This document shows positions 17,174 through 26,271 of a stretch of DNA of 37,098 nucleotides, in pieces. A program made the position numbers and the translations under genes. How positions within the stretch are numbered: position 1 is the first letter of the stretch; every line of letters begins with the position of its first letter. Origin of the DNA: JAAZGD01 sp034003765 (lineage in GTDB: Bacteria; Bacillota; Clostridia; Peptostreptococcales; Anaerovoracaceae); assembly GCA_034003765.1 (NCBI GenBank), contig JAVEXZ010000017.1:1-37098 (forward strand). Reading direction: 5' to 3'. Under the pieces are notes generated by a model that was not told where the DNA came from, made no database searches, and saw only the letters and a program-made list of their open reading frames with translations.

Positions 17174-20042
17174 CGATAAAGGTACATGAACTTGCAAGAG
17201 AATTAGAAACCAGTAGCAAAGAGCTGCAAAAAAAGTGTGGGGACCTAGGGATAAACATTTCCAACCATATGAGTGTTTTGTCTGACACAGATGCAAATAG
17301 ACTTAGGAATTTAAGTAAAAAGGCTAAATCTGCTTCGGAAACCAAAATAGTAAAGGCGGCACCAAGGAAAGTTGATAAGGACCAGGATGAGGAGACTCCC
17401 CGTGTTACTGTGAAAGCTGCCCTAAGAGTTCCTCCCATACCTGTAAAACAAGGGCCCGAAAAAGTGAAAACCGAAGAACGAGGGAGAACTCAAAAACCCC
17501 CTATGGGAAGGCCGGTTATTTCCAAGGAAGTTGAAGGACGGCCTAAACCGCCCTTGGGCAAACCTGTTGTAAATAAAGAATTGGATGCCAGAGAGGCTGA
17601 AAAAGCCAAGGCAAAAGAAAAAGCGACTTTAGACCAACAAGTTCAAGAAGGCAAAAAGACTGTAGAAACTGATAAGGTTCACCAAGCTCAGCAAGAAAAG
17701 CCNNNNNNNNNNNNNNNNNNNNNNNNNNNNNNNNNNNNNNNNNNNNNNNNNNNNNNNNNNNNNNNNNNNNNNNNNNNNNNNNNNNNNNNNNNNNNNNNNN
17801 NNCTTCACAGGGCAGGCAACCACAGCCTCAGCAGCCTCAACGTGGCACTCAGTCTAAGCAGCCACAGCCTCAACATGGAACTAGGCCTGATAGAAAGCCA
17901 GGTTCAATTATGGATGCTGCTCCTAGAACAGCAGCAGAGACCAGATTACCTGAGTCAAGAACTGTACCTAGTCCAGGAAAGAGCACTGGAAAGCCTAGGC
18001 CTCAGGATCAAAACTCACAAAGACCTCCTTCCAAATATCAAGGAGATAAACCAAAGCATGCTGGTGTTGTTGGAGCTCCAAGTTCTGGTAAAGCTGATAT
18101 TAAAAAAGATGACCGAGGGAAGAACAAAGACAAAGATAAATTTGCAAAAGTAGATGGTGGCCCTAACAAAAAGGGGAAGAAGCCTCCTTACCAAGCAGTT
18201 CGTAGCTTAGAAAAAGCATCAAAACCCAAAAAGCATATAAAGATGGTCAAAGAAGTGGAACCAGAAATTGATATTTTAGAATTACCAGAAGGTACAGTTA
18301 TAGTTAACGTCCCTATTACAGTGGCGGGATTTAGTGAGCAAGTGGAAATCCCTACATCAAAAACAATAATGGAACTTATGAAACTTGGGATCATGGCAAC
18401 AGTAAATCAAAACCTTGATGAAGAAACCGTTCTTATTTTGGGAGAGATTCTGGGAATTGAAATAAAGGTTGGCACAGTATCAAAAGAATCTGTTGAAATA
18501 GGCCTTGAGCAAATTGAAGACAAAGAAGAGGACTTGCAAAGTAGACCACCGATTATCACTGTTATGGGCCATGTAGACCATGGGAAAACATCCCTACTAG
18601 ATGCCATTAGAAAAACCCATGTTACGGATAGCGAGTCGGGTGGAATAACTCAACATATAGGAGCTTCCGAAGTTGTAATAAATGACCAAAAAATCGTATT
18701 TTTAGATACTCCTGGCCATGAAGCATTTACAGCTATGAGAGCAAGAGGTGCTCATGTTACTGACATTGCAGTACTAGTTGTAGCGGCTGACGATAGTGTT
18801 ATGCCTCAAACCTTAGAATCCATAAACCATGCTAAGGCTGCAGGGGTTCATGTTATTGTAGCTATAAACAAAATAGATAAACCAGGTGCAGACATAGAGA
18901 AGGTTAAAAAAGACTTGGCAGACAAAGGCGTTTTAGTTGAAGCTTGGGGTGGTGAAACCATTGCAGTTCCAGTCTCTGCTAAGACTGGAGAAGGAATTAC
19001 AACCCTGTTGGAGATGATCCTTTTGCAAGCTGAAATTCTTGAATTAAAAGCCAACCCAAATAGGATGGCATCGGGTACTGTAATAGAAGCCAGGTTAGAC
19101 AAATCAAAGGGACCAATTGCCACATTACTTGTCTTAAATGGAACCTTACAAAGTGGCCAATCCATAGTTGCGGGAACAAGTGCTGGTAAAATTCGCTTGA
19201 TGAACAACTTCAAGGGAAACACTATAAAAAAGGCTGGACCAGCTACTGCTGTTGAGATTCTTGGTCTTACCGAGGTCCCAGAAGCAGGGGATGAATTTAA
19301 TGTTGTTAAAGACTTAGGTCAGGCAAAAGAAATAGCTACCAATAGAAGAATCAAGCTTAGAGAAGAAGTACTTGCTCGAAATTCTGGTTCTAGTTTGGAG
19401 AAGTTATTTGATCAACTTCAAGAAGGTGAAATAAAAGAACTAAATATGATTATAAAGGGAGATGTTCAAGGTTCCGTTGACGCGGTGAAGACTTCTTTAG
19501 AAAAGCTTCAAAACGAGAACATTAGAACCAACATAATCCATTCTAGTGTAGGCTCAATTACTGAAACTGATGTAATGCTTGCAGGCACGGTAGGTTCAAT
19601 CTTGATTGGTTTTAATGTAAGGCCATCAACAGAAATAACTTTACTAGCAGAGCGAGAAAAGATCGAAATCCGGTCATACACAGTTATTTACAAGCTAATA
19701 GAAGATGTAGAAGCTGCCATGAAAGGTATGCTTGATCCGATATACAAAGAAGTGATTCTTGGAAAGGCCCAAGTTCGAGAAACCTTTAAGGTTCCTGGGG
19801 CTGGCATTATTGCTGGATCTTATATTGTTGAAGGCAAGGTAGTTAGAAATGAAAAAATTCGATTGGTTAGAGATGGCATCCTAATACACGAAGGCAAAAT
19901 ATCTAGCTTGAAGAGAATCAAGGATGATGCAAAAGAAGTTCGTGAAGGCTTCGAATGTGGTATTGGTATTGAAAATTACAACGATATCAAAGAAGGCGAT
20001 ATTATCGAATGCTTCAAGATGGAGCAAATAGAAAGAGGATAA
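17170..20042 (+). CDS. infB: Translation initiation factor IF-2 (interrupted by an assembly gap)
   Basis: IF-2 is the GTPase that places initiator tRNA on the 30S subunit and promotes subunit joining. Before the gap, frame 1 encodes the start (ATGA overlap with ylxQ), an IF2N domain (residues 1-50) and a charged, proline-rich linker. After the gap, frame 3 is open from 17805, reads a Gln/Pro-rich repeat (QPQPQQPQ, then KQPQPQHGT) and continues to 20042. G-domain motifs are GHVDHGKTS (about 18567), GITQHIGASEV, DTPGHEAF, NKIDK (about 18868) and SAKTGEG, followed by domains II-IV. The frames on either side differ by 2 modulo 3, as a placeholder of 100 N would allow; I infer one intact gene, not a frameshift. 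The linker length is unknown. Confidence 0.95.
17703..17802. other. Assembly gap (100 N) inside the infB linker
   Basis: Exactly 100 N replace part of the Gln/Pro-rich linker of IF-2. The right flank shows imperfect repeats of a CAGCCACAGCCTCAACNTGG-like unit (about 17818-17880), which probably broke the assembly. The true length is unknown. Confidence 0.98.
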
Positions 20043-20050
20043 AGATTGTT

Positions 20051-20440
20051 ATGGCTAATAAAGGATATAGACAAGGAAGACTAGGAGAAGAAATCCGAAA
20101 ACTTATCGGGGAGATGCTTCTTAGGGAAATTAAAGACCCTAGACTTTCTGGAATGGTAAGTATCTCCTCAGTTACTGTGACAAAAGACGGAAGTTATGCA
20201 ACATGTTATGTTACAGTGTTAGGTGGTTCAATTGACGATGAGCCAACAAATGAAGAAAAGGAAGAAGTTATTGCAGCATTTCAAAGCGCAAAAGGCTTAA
20301 TCAAAAGAGAGATTGGTAAACAGATTAAACTTAGGCATGTTCCAGAGTTGATATTCAAGCTGGATACTTCTATGGAATATGGACGAAAGATTTCAAAGCT
20401 TATAAATGAATTGGGATTGGAGAAAGATAGGGATGATTAA
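20051..20440 (+). CDS. rbfA: Ribosome-binding factor A
   Basis: RbfA helps late 30S maturation around the 5' end of 16S rRNA and is needed in the cold. From ATG 20051 the protein has 129 residues, with the family start RQGRLGEEIRKLIGEMLLRE, the core IKDPRLSGMVSISSVTVTKDG and the C-terminal LRHVPELIFKLDTSMEYGRKI. A frame opening at 20009 would begin inside infB and add a non-family extension. It starts 8 bp after infB, with AGAGGATAAAG as RBS, and its end overlaps nrnA. Confidence 0.94.
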   Translation: MANKGYRQGRLGEEIRKLIGEMLLREIKDPRLSGMVSISSVTVTKDGSYATCYVTVLGGSIDDEPTNEEKEEVIAAFQSAKGLIKREIGKQIKLRHVPELIFKLDTSMEYGRKISKLINELGLEKDRDD

Positions 20441-21416
20441 TCCAATCGAAGAAATAGGCGGTAAAATTCTTGGAGCAGAGTCGGTGCTCTTGTTTCCTCA
20501 TGTAAATATGGACGGGGATGCTTTAGGATCTTCAGTAGCATTATGTAAAAGCCTTAGGATGCTGGGGAAAAAATGCAACATATTGATTGCTGAAGAGATC
20601 CCTATGTATCTTAGATTTTTAGATCGTGACTATTGCATTACAAATGGAGATAAATTTAAGAACCCAGATCTTTGTATAGCAATTGACTGTGGAGAGGTCT
20701 CTAGATTCAAAAGCAGAAGTGATTTCTTTTTTAAAGGGCAAAGCACAATGGTTATTGACCACCATTTGGCTACTGACCCGGTATTTGATTTTAATTATGT
20801 TGACTCCAAGGCCTCAGCTACGGCAATGCTTGTTTTCCGTATCTTGAAACACATTAATGCACCTCTTGACAAAGAGATCGGAGAGGCTATTTGGGCTGGG
20901 ATTACTACTGATACAGGTAATTTTCAGTATTCAAATACCACTAAGGAAACCCACGATATAGCTGCAGAACTTCACGATCTTGGCATAGATCACAATGCTG
21001 TAAGCATCAATATATATGAGAATATAAGACCGGAAAAAATATTGATGACCAATAAAGTTATGGATAATTTAGCCTTCTTTGCTAATGGCAGAGGGGCCAT
21101 TACTTATGCAACACGAGATATTTTTGAAGAAACAGGAGCAACCTTAGATGAGACAGAAGGCATTGTAGAAACCCTTAGGTGTATTGCTGGCGTTGAAGTC
21201 GCAGCATTTCTCAAGGAAGATGATGAAGATAATATTACTGTTAGTATGCGTTCTAAGACCGAAGCAGATGTGGCAGAAATAGCAACAAGGTTTAACGGTG
21301 GCGGACATAAGAAAGCAGCAGGTTGCACTATTAATGCCACCATGGATTTTGCAGTAAAAATGATAATAAGTGAGATTGAAATCTCCTTAAAAAAAGCAGG
21401 AAAAACAAAGGCATGA
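20433..21416 (+). CDS. nrnA: DHH/DHHA1 phosphoesterase, bifunctional oligoribonuclease and pAp phosphatase NrnA
   Basis: NrnA degrades very short RNA and dephosphorylates 3',5'-pAp. I choose ATG 20433 (327 residues), with GGAG at 20419-20422, over a start at 20406 that lies deeper in rbfA. The RecJ-like DHH fold shows HVNMDGDALGSS (Asp27, Asp29), AIDCGE, the signature VIDHHLATDP and GITTDTGNFQYSNT. The C-terminal DHHA1 domain ends with the substrate-binding GGGHKKAAGC. It overlaps rbfA by 8 bp and truB by ATGA. Placement between rbfA and truB is standard for Gram-positives. The pAp activity would recycle the by-product of sulfate assimilation, though no sulfate genes occur here. Confidence 0.93.
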   Translation: MINPIEEIGGKILGAESVLLFPHVNMDGDALGSSVALCKSLRMLGKKCNILIAEEIPMYLRFLDRDYCITNGDKFKNPDLCIAIDCGEVSRFKSRSDFFFKGQSTMVIDHHLATDPVFDFNYVDSKASATAMLVFRILKHINAPLDKEIGEAIWAGITTDTGNFQYSNTTKETHDIAAELHDLGIDHNAVSINIYENIRPEKILMTNKVMDNLAFFANGRGAITYATRDIFEETGATLDETEGIVETLRCIAGVEVAAFLKEDDEDNITVSMRSKTEADVAEIATRFNGGGHKKAAGCTINATMDFAVKMIISEIEISLKKAGKTKA

Positions 21417-22345
21417 TAAAAGGAATCGTTATACTTAACAAGCCAAAGGGCCTAACATCTCACGATTGTGTGGCCCGCTTTAGAAGAAAGACTGGAATTA
21501 AGAAAATTGGACATACTGGAACCCTAGACCCTCAAGCCACTGGAGTTCTGCCCATGTGTATAGGGACAGCTACAAGGATGATTGAATACCTAGAACATGA
21601 TGAAAAAACCTATGTATGTGAAGTAACCTTTGGACTAACCACAGATACCTATGATATTTGGGGCACTGAGACAGGAGAGGGCTTACAAAGATATAAAGCT
21701 TTACAAGATCTAACTGGAGATAAGATTGAGACGCTACTTCCCATTTTTAGGGGTGAGATTGACCAAAAGCCACCCATATTTTCTGCCATAAGAAAAAATG
21801 GTAAACGCCTCTATGAATATGCAAGGAAGGGTGAAGAAGTAGAGATAGCTAGTAGACGAGTTAGAATCCACCAACTTGAAATGCTAGACTTTGACCAGAA
21901 TTCAAAGACAGCCCAACTTTTAATAACCTGTTCTAAGGGTACTTACATTCGAAGTATCTGCCATGACCTGGGACAAGAACTGGGATGTGGAGGGGTTATG
22001 TCTGCCCTCGAAAGAACCCGGTGCGGCAATATGCTCTTAGAAGACTCGGTAAGCCTAGATGAATTTGAAAGGGCTGAAAACTATGGTGTTTTTTTAAAAC
22101 CAATGTGGTTTCCTTTAGTAGGCTTGGGAGAGATCCAAGGCAATCTCCACAACAAAAAGGATTTACTAGATGGGAAAAAGATAGTGGTAGAAAGGTGCCA
22201 GATAGTAAAAACTCCTGACAAAGAAGAGCAAAAAGAAATATACGGAGTTTTAGACCAAGAAGAGTTATGGGCAATAGGTAGACTAGAGGGGCAGGTTTTT
22301 AAGCCAGAAAAAGTATTTGTTAAAAGGGAAAGCGAAATAGTATAA
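21413..22345 (+). CDS. truB: tRNA pseudouridine-55 synthase
   Basis: TruB isomerises U55 in the T-loop of all elongator tRNAs and also acts as a tRNA-folding chaperone. The 310-residue protein begins with KGIVILNKPKGLTSHDCV and has the catalytic motif GHTGTLDPQATGVLP (catalytic Asp39), followed by YVCEVTFGLTTDTYD and the binding residues in KPPIFSAIRKNGKRLYEYAR. An alpha/beta C-terminal extension of about 100 residues follows the catalytic fold. Start and stop fit the operon: ATGA overlap with nrnA and a 2-bp gap before ribF. Confidence 0.95.
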   Translation: MIKGIVILNKPKGLTSHDCVARFRRKTGIKKIGHTGTLDPQATGVLPMCIGTATRMIEYLEHDEKTYVCEVTFGLTTDTYDIWGTETGEGLQRYKALQDLTGDKIETLLPIFRGEIDQKPPIFSAIRKNGKRLYEYARKGEEVEIASRRVRIHQLEMLDFDQNSKTAQLLITCSKGTYIRSICHDLGQELGCGGVMSALERTRCGNMLLEDSVSLDEFERAENYGVFLKPMWFPLVGLGEIQGNLHNKKDLLDGKKIVVERCQIVKTPDKEEQKEIYGVLDQEELWAIGRLEGQVFKPEKVFVKRESEIV

Positions 22346-22347
22346 AT

Positions 22348-23271
22348 ATGGAGATATATCATTCCTTCCAACACGGCAATTGTTCTCAACCCACGGTTTT
22401 GGCCTTGGGTAATTTTGATGGTATTCATTTAGGGCACCGAGAAATTATTCAAAGAACTGTTAAAAAAGCTGGTGAAATGGGGTTAAAAAGCGGGATCTTC
22501 ACATTTGCAAACCACCCTCGAAACGTAATAATGAATGAAGAATTTACCAAGAATATAATCTATTTTGAAGAGAAGGCAGAAATTATTCGAAAATTAGGTG
22601 TTGATTATTTATTTAACATCACCTTCGATGAGACAATTATGGCAATGAGCCCAAGGGAATTTGTAAAGGAACTTTTGCTAGAAAAAATGAATATGAAGTA
22701 TGGCCTTTGCGGTTTTAATTATCATTTTGGCAACAAGGCTTTAGGGACAACGGAAGAACTCCGCAAGATGAGCCATGAGCTGGGATATGAGATAGAAGTT
22801 GTTGCTCCAGTCCTAATCGATGGGCAAGTTGTTAGTAGTACATTAATCAGAGAGATAATAAGTAGTGGAAAAGTTGATCTATGCTTAAAGTATTTGGGAA
22901 GACCATATGCCGTTAATGGCGAAGTCGTAATAGGAAATCGACTGGGTAAATCTTTGGGTTTTCCCACATCCAATTTGATGATAGATGAAAATATGGTTTC
23001 TCCTGCAAATGGAGTTTACCTTACATGGTGCACATACAATGGGGTCACTTACCCCAGCATAACCAATGTAGGAAACAAGCCAACCATTGGGGAATTTGTG
23101 AAAAATGTAGAGACCCATATTTTTGACTTTGATAAAGAACTTTATGGCAAGAGAATTCATGTTGAATTCTTAGTAAAAACAAGAGATGAAATGAAATTTG
23201 ACTCTGTTGAGGAGCTTTCAGCCCAGATCAAAAGGGATTGTATAGCAGCCAAGTCATATTTTTCCAAATAA
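22348..23271 (+). CDS. ribF: Bifunctional riboflavin kinase / FAD synthetase
   Basis: RibF converts riboflavin to FMN and then to FAD. The 307 residues show the nucleotidyltransferase domain with ALGNFDGIHLGHREII (19-33) and STLIREIISSG, then the riboflavin kinase domain from about residue 190 with GNRLGKSLGFPTSNL (196-210) and TNVGNKPTIG. The ATG lies 2 bp after truB with only a weak RBS, so coupling to truB translation is likely. It is the last gene before the rpsO promoter and ends this operon block; no clear terminator follows it. Confidence 0.95.
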   Translation: MEIYHSFQHGNCSQPTVLALGNFDGIHLGHREIIQRTVKKAGEMGLKSGIFTFANHPRNVIMNEEFTKNIIYFEEKAEIIRKLGVDYLFNITFDETIMAMSPREFVKELLLEKMNMKYGLCGFNYHFGNKALGTTEELRKMSHELGYEIEVVAPVLIDGQVVSSTLIREIISSGKVDLCLKYLGRPYAVNGEVVIGNRLGKSLGFPTSNLMIDENMVSPANGVYLTWCTYNGVTYPSITNVGNKPTIGEFVKNVETHIFDFDKELYGKRIHVEFLVKTRDEMKFDSVEELSAQIKRDCIAAKSYFSK

Positions 23272-23274
23272 AAC

Positions 23275-23303
23275 TAGACATTGGCTCTTTATCGTGATAT
23301 ATT
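23275..23303 (+). promoter_or_regulatory. Predicted extended -10 promoter for rpsO
   Basis: TAGACA (23275-23280), a 17-bp spacer ending in TGA, and TATATT (23298-23303) lie right after the ribF stop. Transcription would start near 23310, leaving a leader of almost 90 nt before rpsO. Confidence 0.6.
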
Positions 23304-23321
23304 TAGTCGTTGTGAAAATTA

Positions 23322-23367
23322 CCATTGCTTGGTGCTTAGAGAACTCCGACGGGTACTCGGCAAATGG
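23322..23367 (+). promoter_or_regulatory. rpsO: Structured rpsO leader, candidate S15 autoregulatory RNA
   Basis: CCATTGC (23322-23328) can pair with GCAAATGG (23360-23367, one bulged A), and inside it GGTGC (23331-23335) with GTACT (23353-23357) through two G-U pairs. The structure would begin about 12 nt after the predicted transcription start and end before the AAGGAG RBS (23381-23386). S15 is known to repress its own mRNA through structured leaders in several phyla. Here only a foldable hairpin in the right place is seen. Confidence 0.4.
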
Positions 23368-23396
23368 CGGATTAATTGAAAAGGAGAAGATTTATT

Positions 23397-23663
23397 ATGA
23401 TTACAAAAGAAAAAAAGACGGAAATCATCAAAGATTATCAGTTAAAAGAAGGGGATACAGGTTCCTCGGAAGTTCAGATTGCAGTACTAACATTTAGAAT
23501 TAATGATTTGAATGAACATTTAAAAATCCATGTCAAGGATCACCATTCCAGAAGAGGACTTCTGAAGATGGTAGGACAGAGAAGAAACCTTCTTAATTAC
23601 CTAAAGGGCAAGGATGTAGAAGGGTATAGAGAACTTATTGCCCGTTTAGGCTTAAGAAAGTAA
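23397..23663 (+). CDS. rpsO: 30S ribosomal protein S15
   Basis: S15 is a primary-binding protein of the 16S rRNA central domain and contributes an intersubunit bridge. From ATG 23397 it has 88 residues, the usual size, with the family core GDTGSSEVQIAVLTFRINDL, HHSRRGLLKMVGQRRNLLNY and the end ELIARLGLRK. AAGGAG at 23381-23386 supports this start over a TTG at 23376, which would precede the RBS. It has its own promoter and a terminator before pnp, the neighbour it also has in many other bacteria. Confidence 0.97.
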   Translation: MITKEKKTEIIKDYQLKEGDTGSSEVQIAVLTFRINDLNEHLKIHVKDHHSRRGLLKMVGQRRNLLNYLKGKDVEGYRELIARLGLRK

Positions 23664-23680
23664 TAAAAACTTAAAATTTA

Positions 23681-23706
23681 AGCGGAGCTAATTAGCTCCG
23701 CTTTTA
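23681..23706 (+). terminator. Rho-independent terminator after rpsO
   Basis: AGCGGAGC and GCTCCGCT (8 bp) flank the loop TAATTA and are followed by CTTTTATT. It lies 17 bp after the rpsO stop. The short T-run may allow some read-through into pnp. Confidence 0.85.
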
Positions 23707-23771
23707 TTAATATTTAGTTAGCGTTTAAAAAGACGCGTAAGAAAGAAATTAACAGGAGGTAGTTGTTAATT

Positions 23772-25871
23772 ATGAGATTTGAAGATTATAGAACGTTCCA
23801 AACTGCATTGGGAGGAAGACTCCTTCAGATGGAAATTGGAAAAGTGTGCGAATTGGCTAACGGCCAGGTAACAATGCGATATGGTGATACAGTAGTAAAT
23901 GTAACTGCTTGCGCATCTACTACACCAAGAACAGATATTGATTTTTTCCCCTTATCTGTAGATTACGAAGAAAGAATGTATGCTGCCGGTAAAATTCCTG
24001 GTGGATTTATTAAGAGAGAAGGAAGGCCTAGCGAAAGAGCGATTCTAGCCTGTAGGCTAATTGACCGCCCTATTCGTCCTCTTTTCCCAAAAGGATTCCA
24101 TAATGATGTGCAAGTTGTGGCAACAGTAATGTCATTAGACCATGACTGCTCCCCAGAAGTTGTAGCCATGATAGGCTCATCTGTTGCACTGAGCATTTCT
24201 GATATTCCTTTTGATGGGCCAACAGCTTCAGTACTTATCGGTCGAGTGGATGGAGAGTTCATAGTTAACCCTACTCAAGCTCAAAGAGAAATAAGTGAAT
24301 TGCAACTAATGGTAAGTGGTACCAAGGAAGCCATTATGATGGTAGAGGCTGGTTGTTCTGAAGTAAGTGAAGATATAGTCCTGGAGGCCATAATGTTTGC
24401 CCACGAAGAAATCAAGAAATTGGTTGTTTTCATCGAGGACATAGTTAAGGAACTAGGAAAACCCAAAAGAGAGGTTACCCTATACCAAATTCCAGAGGAA
24501 ATAGATTCTGCTGTTCGGGCTTTTGCTACTGACAAGATGAAATCAGCTATCCAAACCCCTGACAAGCAGGAGAGACTTGATAACATGGACCTAGTGGAGA
24601 CAGAAGCGAAAGAACATTTTGCCGAGATTTTCCCAGAAAATCCAAAAGATGTTTCCGCATCACTATACAATATTACCAAAGAGCAGGTTAGAGGGATGAT
24701 TCTAGATGAGAATATTCGGCCAGACAATCGTAAGCCTGATGAAATTCGCCAGATCTGGTGTGAAACTGGGTTCTTACCTAGAGCCCACGGAACAGGACTA
24801 TTTAAGCGAGGGCAAACACAAGCCTTAAGTGTAGCAACTCTAGCACCTGTTGGGGAAGGCCAGAGAATTGATGGTATTGGCGAAGAGACAGAAAAACGCT
24901 ATATGCATCATTATAATTTCCCTCCTTACTCTGTTGGAGAAGCAAGACCTATGCGTTCTGCAGGACGAAGAGAAATTGGTCACGGAGCCCTTGCAGAAAG
25001 AGCCTTGGTACCTGTGCTTCCTTCAGTTGAGGATTTCCCTTATGCCATTCGTGTTGTAAGTGATATCTTATCTAGCAATGGTTCAACTTCACAAGCATCT
25101 GTTTGTGGTAGTACCTTAGCTCTAATGGATGCAGGAGTACCTATAACAAGACCAGTATCTGGTATTGCTATGGGCCTTGTTGAAAGAGTTGAAGAGGATG
25201 GTTCAAGTAAGATTGTAATCCTATCCGATATTCAAGGAATGGAAGACTTTTTAGGAGACATGGACTTTAAGGTTGCTGGAACTGAAAAGGGAATTACAGC
25301 TATTCAAATGGATATAAAGGTTCATGGCCTTTCTAGAGACATTTTGAAAAAGGCTCTTGATCAGGCCAAAGAAGGAAGATTACACATAATGGAGAAGATG
25401 ATGGAAGAGATTTCTGCACCTAGAGAAGAACTTTCCCCGTATGCTCCAAGAATTATAACTATGGTAATCGATCCTGAAAAAATCCGTATTGTTATAGGCC
25501 CCGGAGGCAAAACTATTAATAGGATTGTTGCTGAAACTGGAGTTAAAATAGACATTGATGATACTGGACTTGTCTACATTTCAGGCCCTGATATGGCAAC
25601 TGCAGAAAAGGGAGTAAGAGAAGTTGAACTTCTTCTTAAGGATGTAGAAGTAGGGGAGATCTATGAAGGCAAAGTAACAAGGCTTATGGCTTTCGGTGCC
25701 TTTATTGAGATCTTACCAGGTAAAGAGGGTTTATTACATATTTCCAAGATGGCAAAAGAGCGAGTTGAGCGAGTGGAAGATATAATGAACGTAGGAGATA
25801 CGGTTCAGGTTAAGGTTACAGAAATTGATAGCCAAAATCGAATTAATCTTACTCGCAAGGAACTTTTATAA
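23772..25871 (+). CDS. pnp: Polyribonucleotide nucleotidyltransferase (PNPase)
   Basis: PNPase degrades RNA 3' to 5' by phosphorolysis and can also add tails. I choose ATG 23772 (699 residues, RBS AGGAGG at 23754-23759); an in-frame TTG at 23763 would be only 3 bp from that RBS. Domains in order: first RNase PH fold, helical linker (about 220-310), second RNase PH fold with the active-site aspartates in SDIQGMEDFLGDMDFKVAGT, a KH domain (GPGGKTINRIVAETGVKI) and an S1 domain (EGKVTRLMAFGAFIEILPGK) that ends with the protein. There is no acidic or proline-rich tail. The stop codon is directly followed by a tandem-repeat tract. Confidence 0.96.
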   Translation: MRFEDYRTFQTALGGRLLQMEIGKVCELANGQVTMRYGDTVVNVTACASTTPRTDIDFFPLSVDYEERMYAAGKIPGGFIKREGRPSERAILACRLIDRPIRPLFPKGFHNDVQVVATVMSLDHDCSPEVVAMIGSSVALSISDIPFDGPTASVLIGRVDGEFIVNPTQAQREISELQLMVSGTKEAIMMVEAGCSEVSEDIVLEAIMFAHEEIKKLVVFIEDIVKELGKPKREVTLYQIPEEIDSAVRAFATDKMKSAIQTPDKQERLDNMDLVETEAKEHFAEIFPENPKDVSASLYNITKEQVRGMILDENIRPDNRKPDEIRQIWCETGFLPRAHGTGLFKRGQTQALSVATLAPVGEGQRIDGIGEETEKRYMHHYNFPPYSVGEARPMRSAGRREIGHGALAERALVPVLPSVEDFPYAIRVVSDILSSNGSTSQASVCGSTLALMDAGVPITRPVSGIAMGLVERVEEDGSSKIVILSDIQGMEDFLGDMDFKVAGTEKGITAIQMDIKVHGLSRDILKKALDQAKEGRLHIMEKMMEEISAPREELSPYAPRIITMVIDPEKIRIVIGPGGKTINRIVAETGVKIDIDDTGLVYISGPDMATAEKGVREVELLLKDVEVGEIYEGKVTRLMAFGAFIEILPGKEGLLHISKMAKERVERVEDIMNVGDTVQVKVTEIDSQNRINLTRKELL

Positions 25872-26062
25872 GGACATCTTGCAAGGAACTCTTGCAAGAG
25901 CTCTTTTAAGGGACTCTTGTAAGANNNNNNNNNNNNNNNNNNNNNNNNNNNNNNNNNNNNNNNNNNNNNNNNNNNNNNNNNNNNNNNNNNNNNNNNNNNN
26001 NNNNNNNNNNNNNNNNNNNNNNNNCTCTTTTAAGGGACTCTTGTAAGACTCTTGAAAGAACC
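25871..26062. repeat. 24-25-bp tandem repeats in the pnp 3' untranslated region
   Basis: A 24-nt unit beginning CTCTTTTAAGG and ending CTCTTGTAAGA is present exactly at 25901-25924 and again at 26025-26048, on either side of the gap, with degenerate copies on both sides. The units are built from short palindromes such as CTCTTGCAAGAG (25889-25900), so transcripts could form a row of hairpins. The tract starts at the pnp stop and ends just before its terminator. The copy number is hidden by the gap. Confidence 0.9.
25925..26024. other. Assembly gap (100 N) inside the pnp-downstream repeats
   Basis: Exactly 100 N, flanked on both sides by the same 24-nt repeat unit in the same phase; this is a collapsed array of unknown size. 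Confidence 0.98.
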
Positions 26063-26077
26063 TAGCACTGTAATACT

Positions 26078-26106
26078 AAGGGAGGCCAATGGGCCTCCCT
26101 TTTTTT
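26078..26106 (+). terminator. Rho-independent terminator of pnp
   Basis: AGGGAGGCC (26079-26087) pairs with GGCCTCCCT (26092-26100) around an AATG loop, followed by seven T. It is a very strong terminator located after the repeat tract, so the repeats belong to the pnp transcript. Confidence 0.93.
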
Positions 26107-26153
26107 AGATGGGATGTATCTAGTTCCTCCAATCTAACTTCCTCAGTACCCCC

Positions 26154-26271
26154 TATAAGTCATATCCCTAACCACCCCAGAACTTATATCCAAGCTAACC
26201 TAGAAACCATATCTAAGCTACCCTAGAAACCATATCCAAGCTACCTAGCTACCATATCCCAAGTTATCTTT
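26154..26271. repeat. Degenerate about 23-bp tandem repeats in the pnp-cysK spacer
   Basis: About five copies of a CTAGAAACCATATCCAAGC-like unit follow one another; the two best run from about 26199 to 26244 and the outer ones are more diverged. The tract lies after the pnp terminator, in a stretch without a gene. Between it and the next array (26272-26379) I recognise nothing; a weak CACCC/GGGTG pairing near 26301-26330 is not enough to call a structure. Confidence 0.75.

Noticed and set aside
17170..18153. Apparent early end of infB in the pre-gap frame
   Set aside because: The frame beyond the gap is meaningless because 100 N is a placeholder length; frame 3 continues the IF-2 linker to the G domain, so I treat infB as intact.
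25825..26046. Plus-strand frame running over the pnp end and the repeat gap
   Set aside because: It exists only because N positions and repeats lack stops; it has no start signal and overlaps the S1 domain of PNPase.
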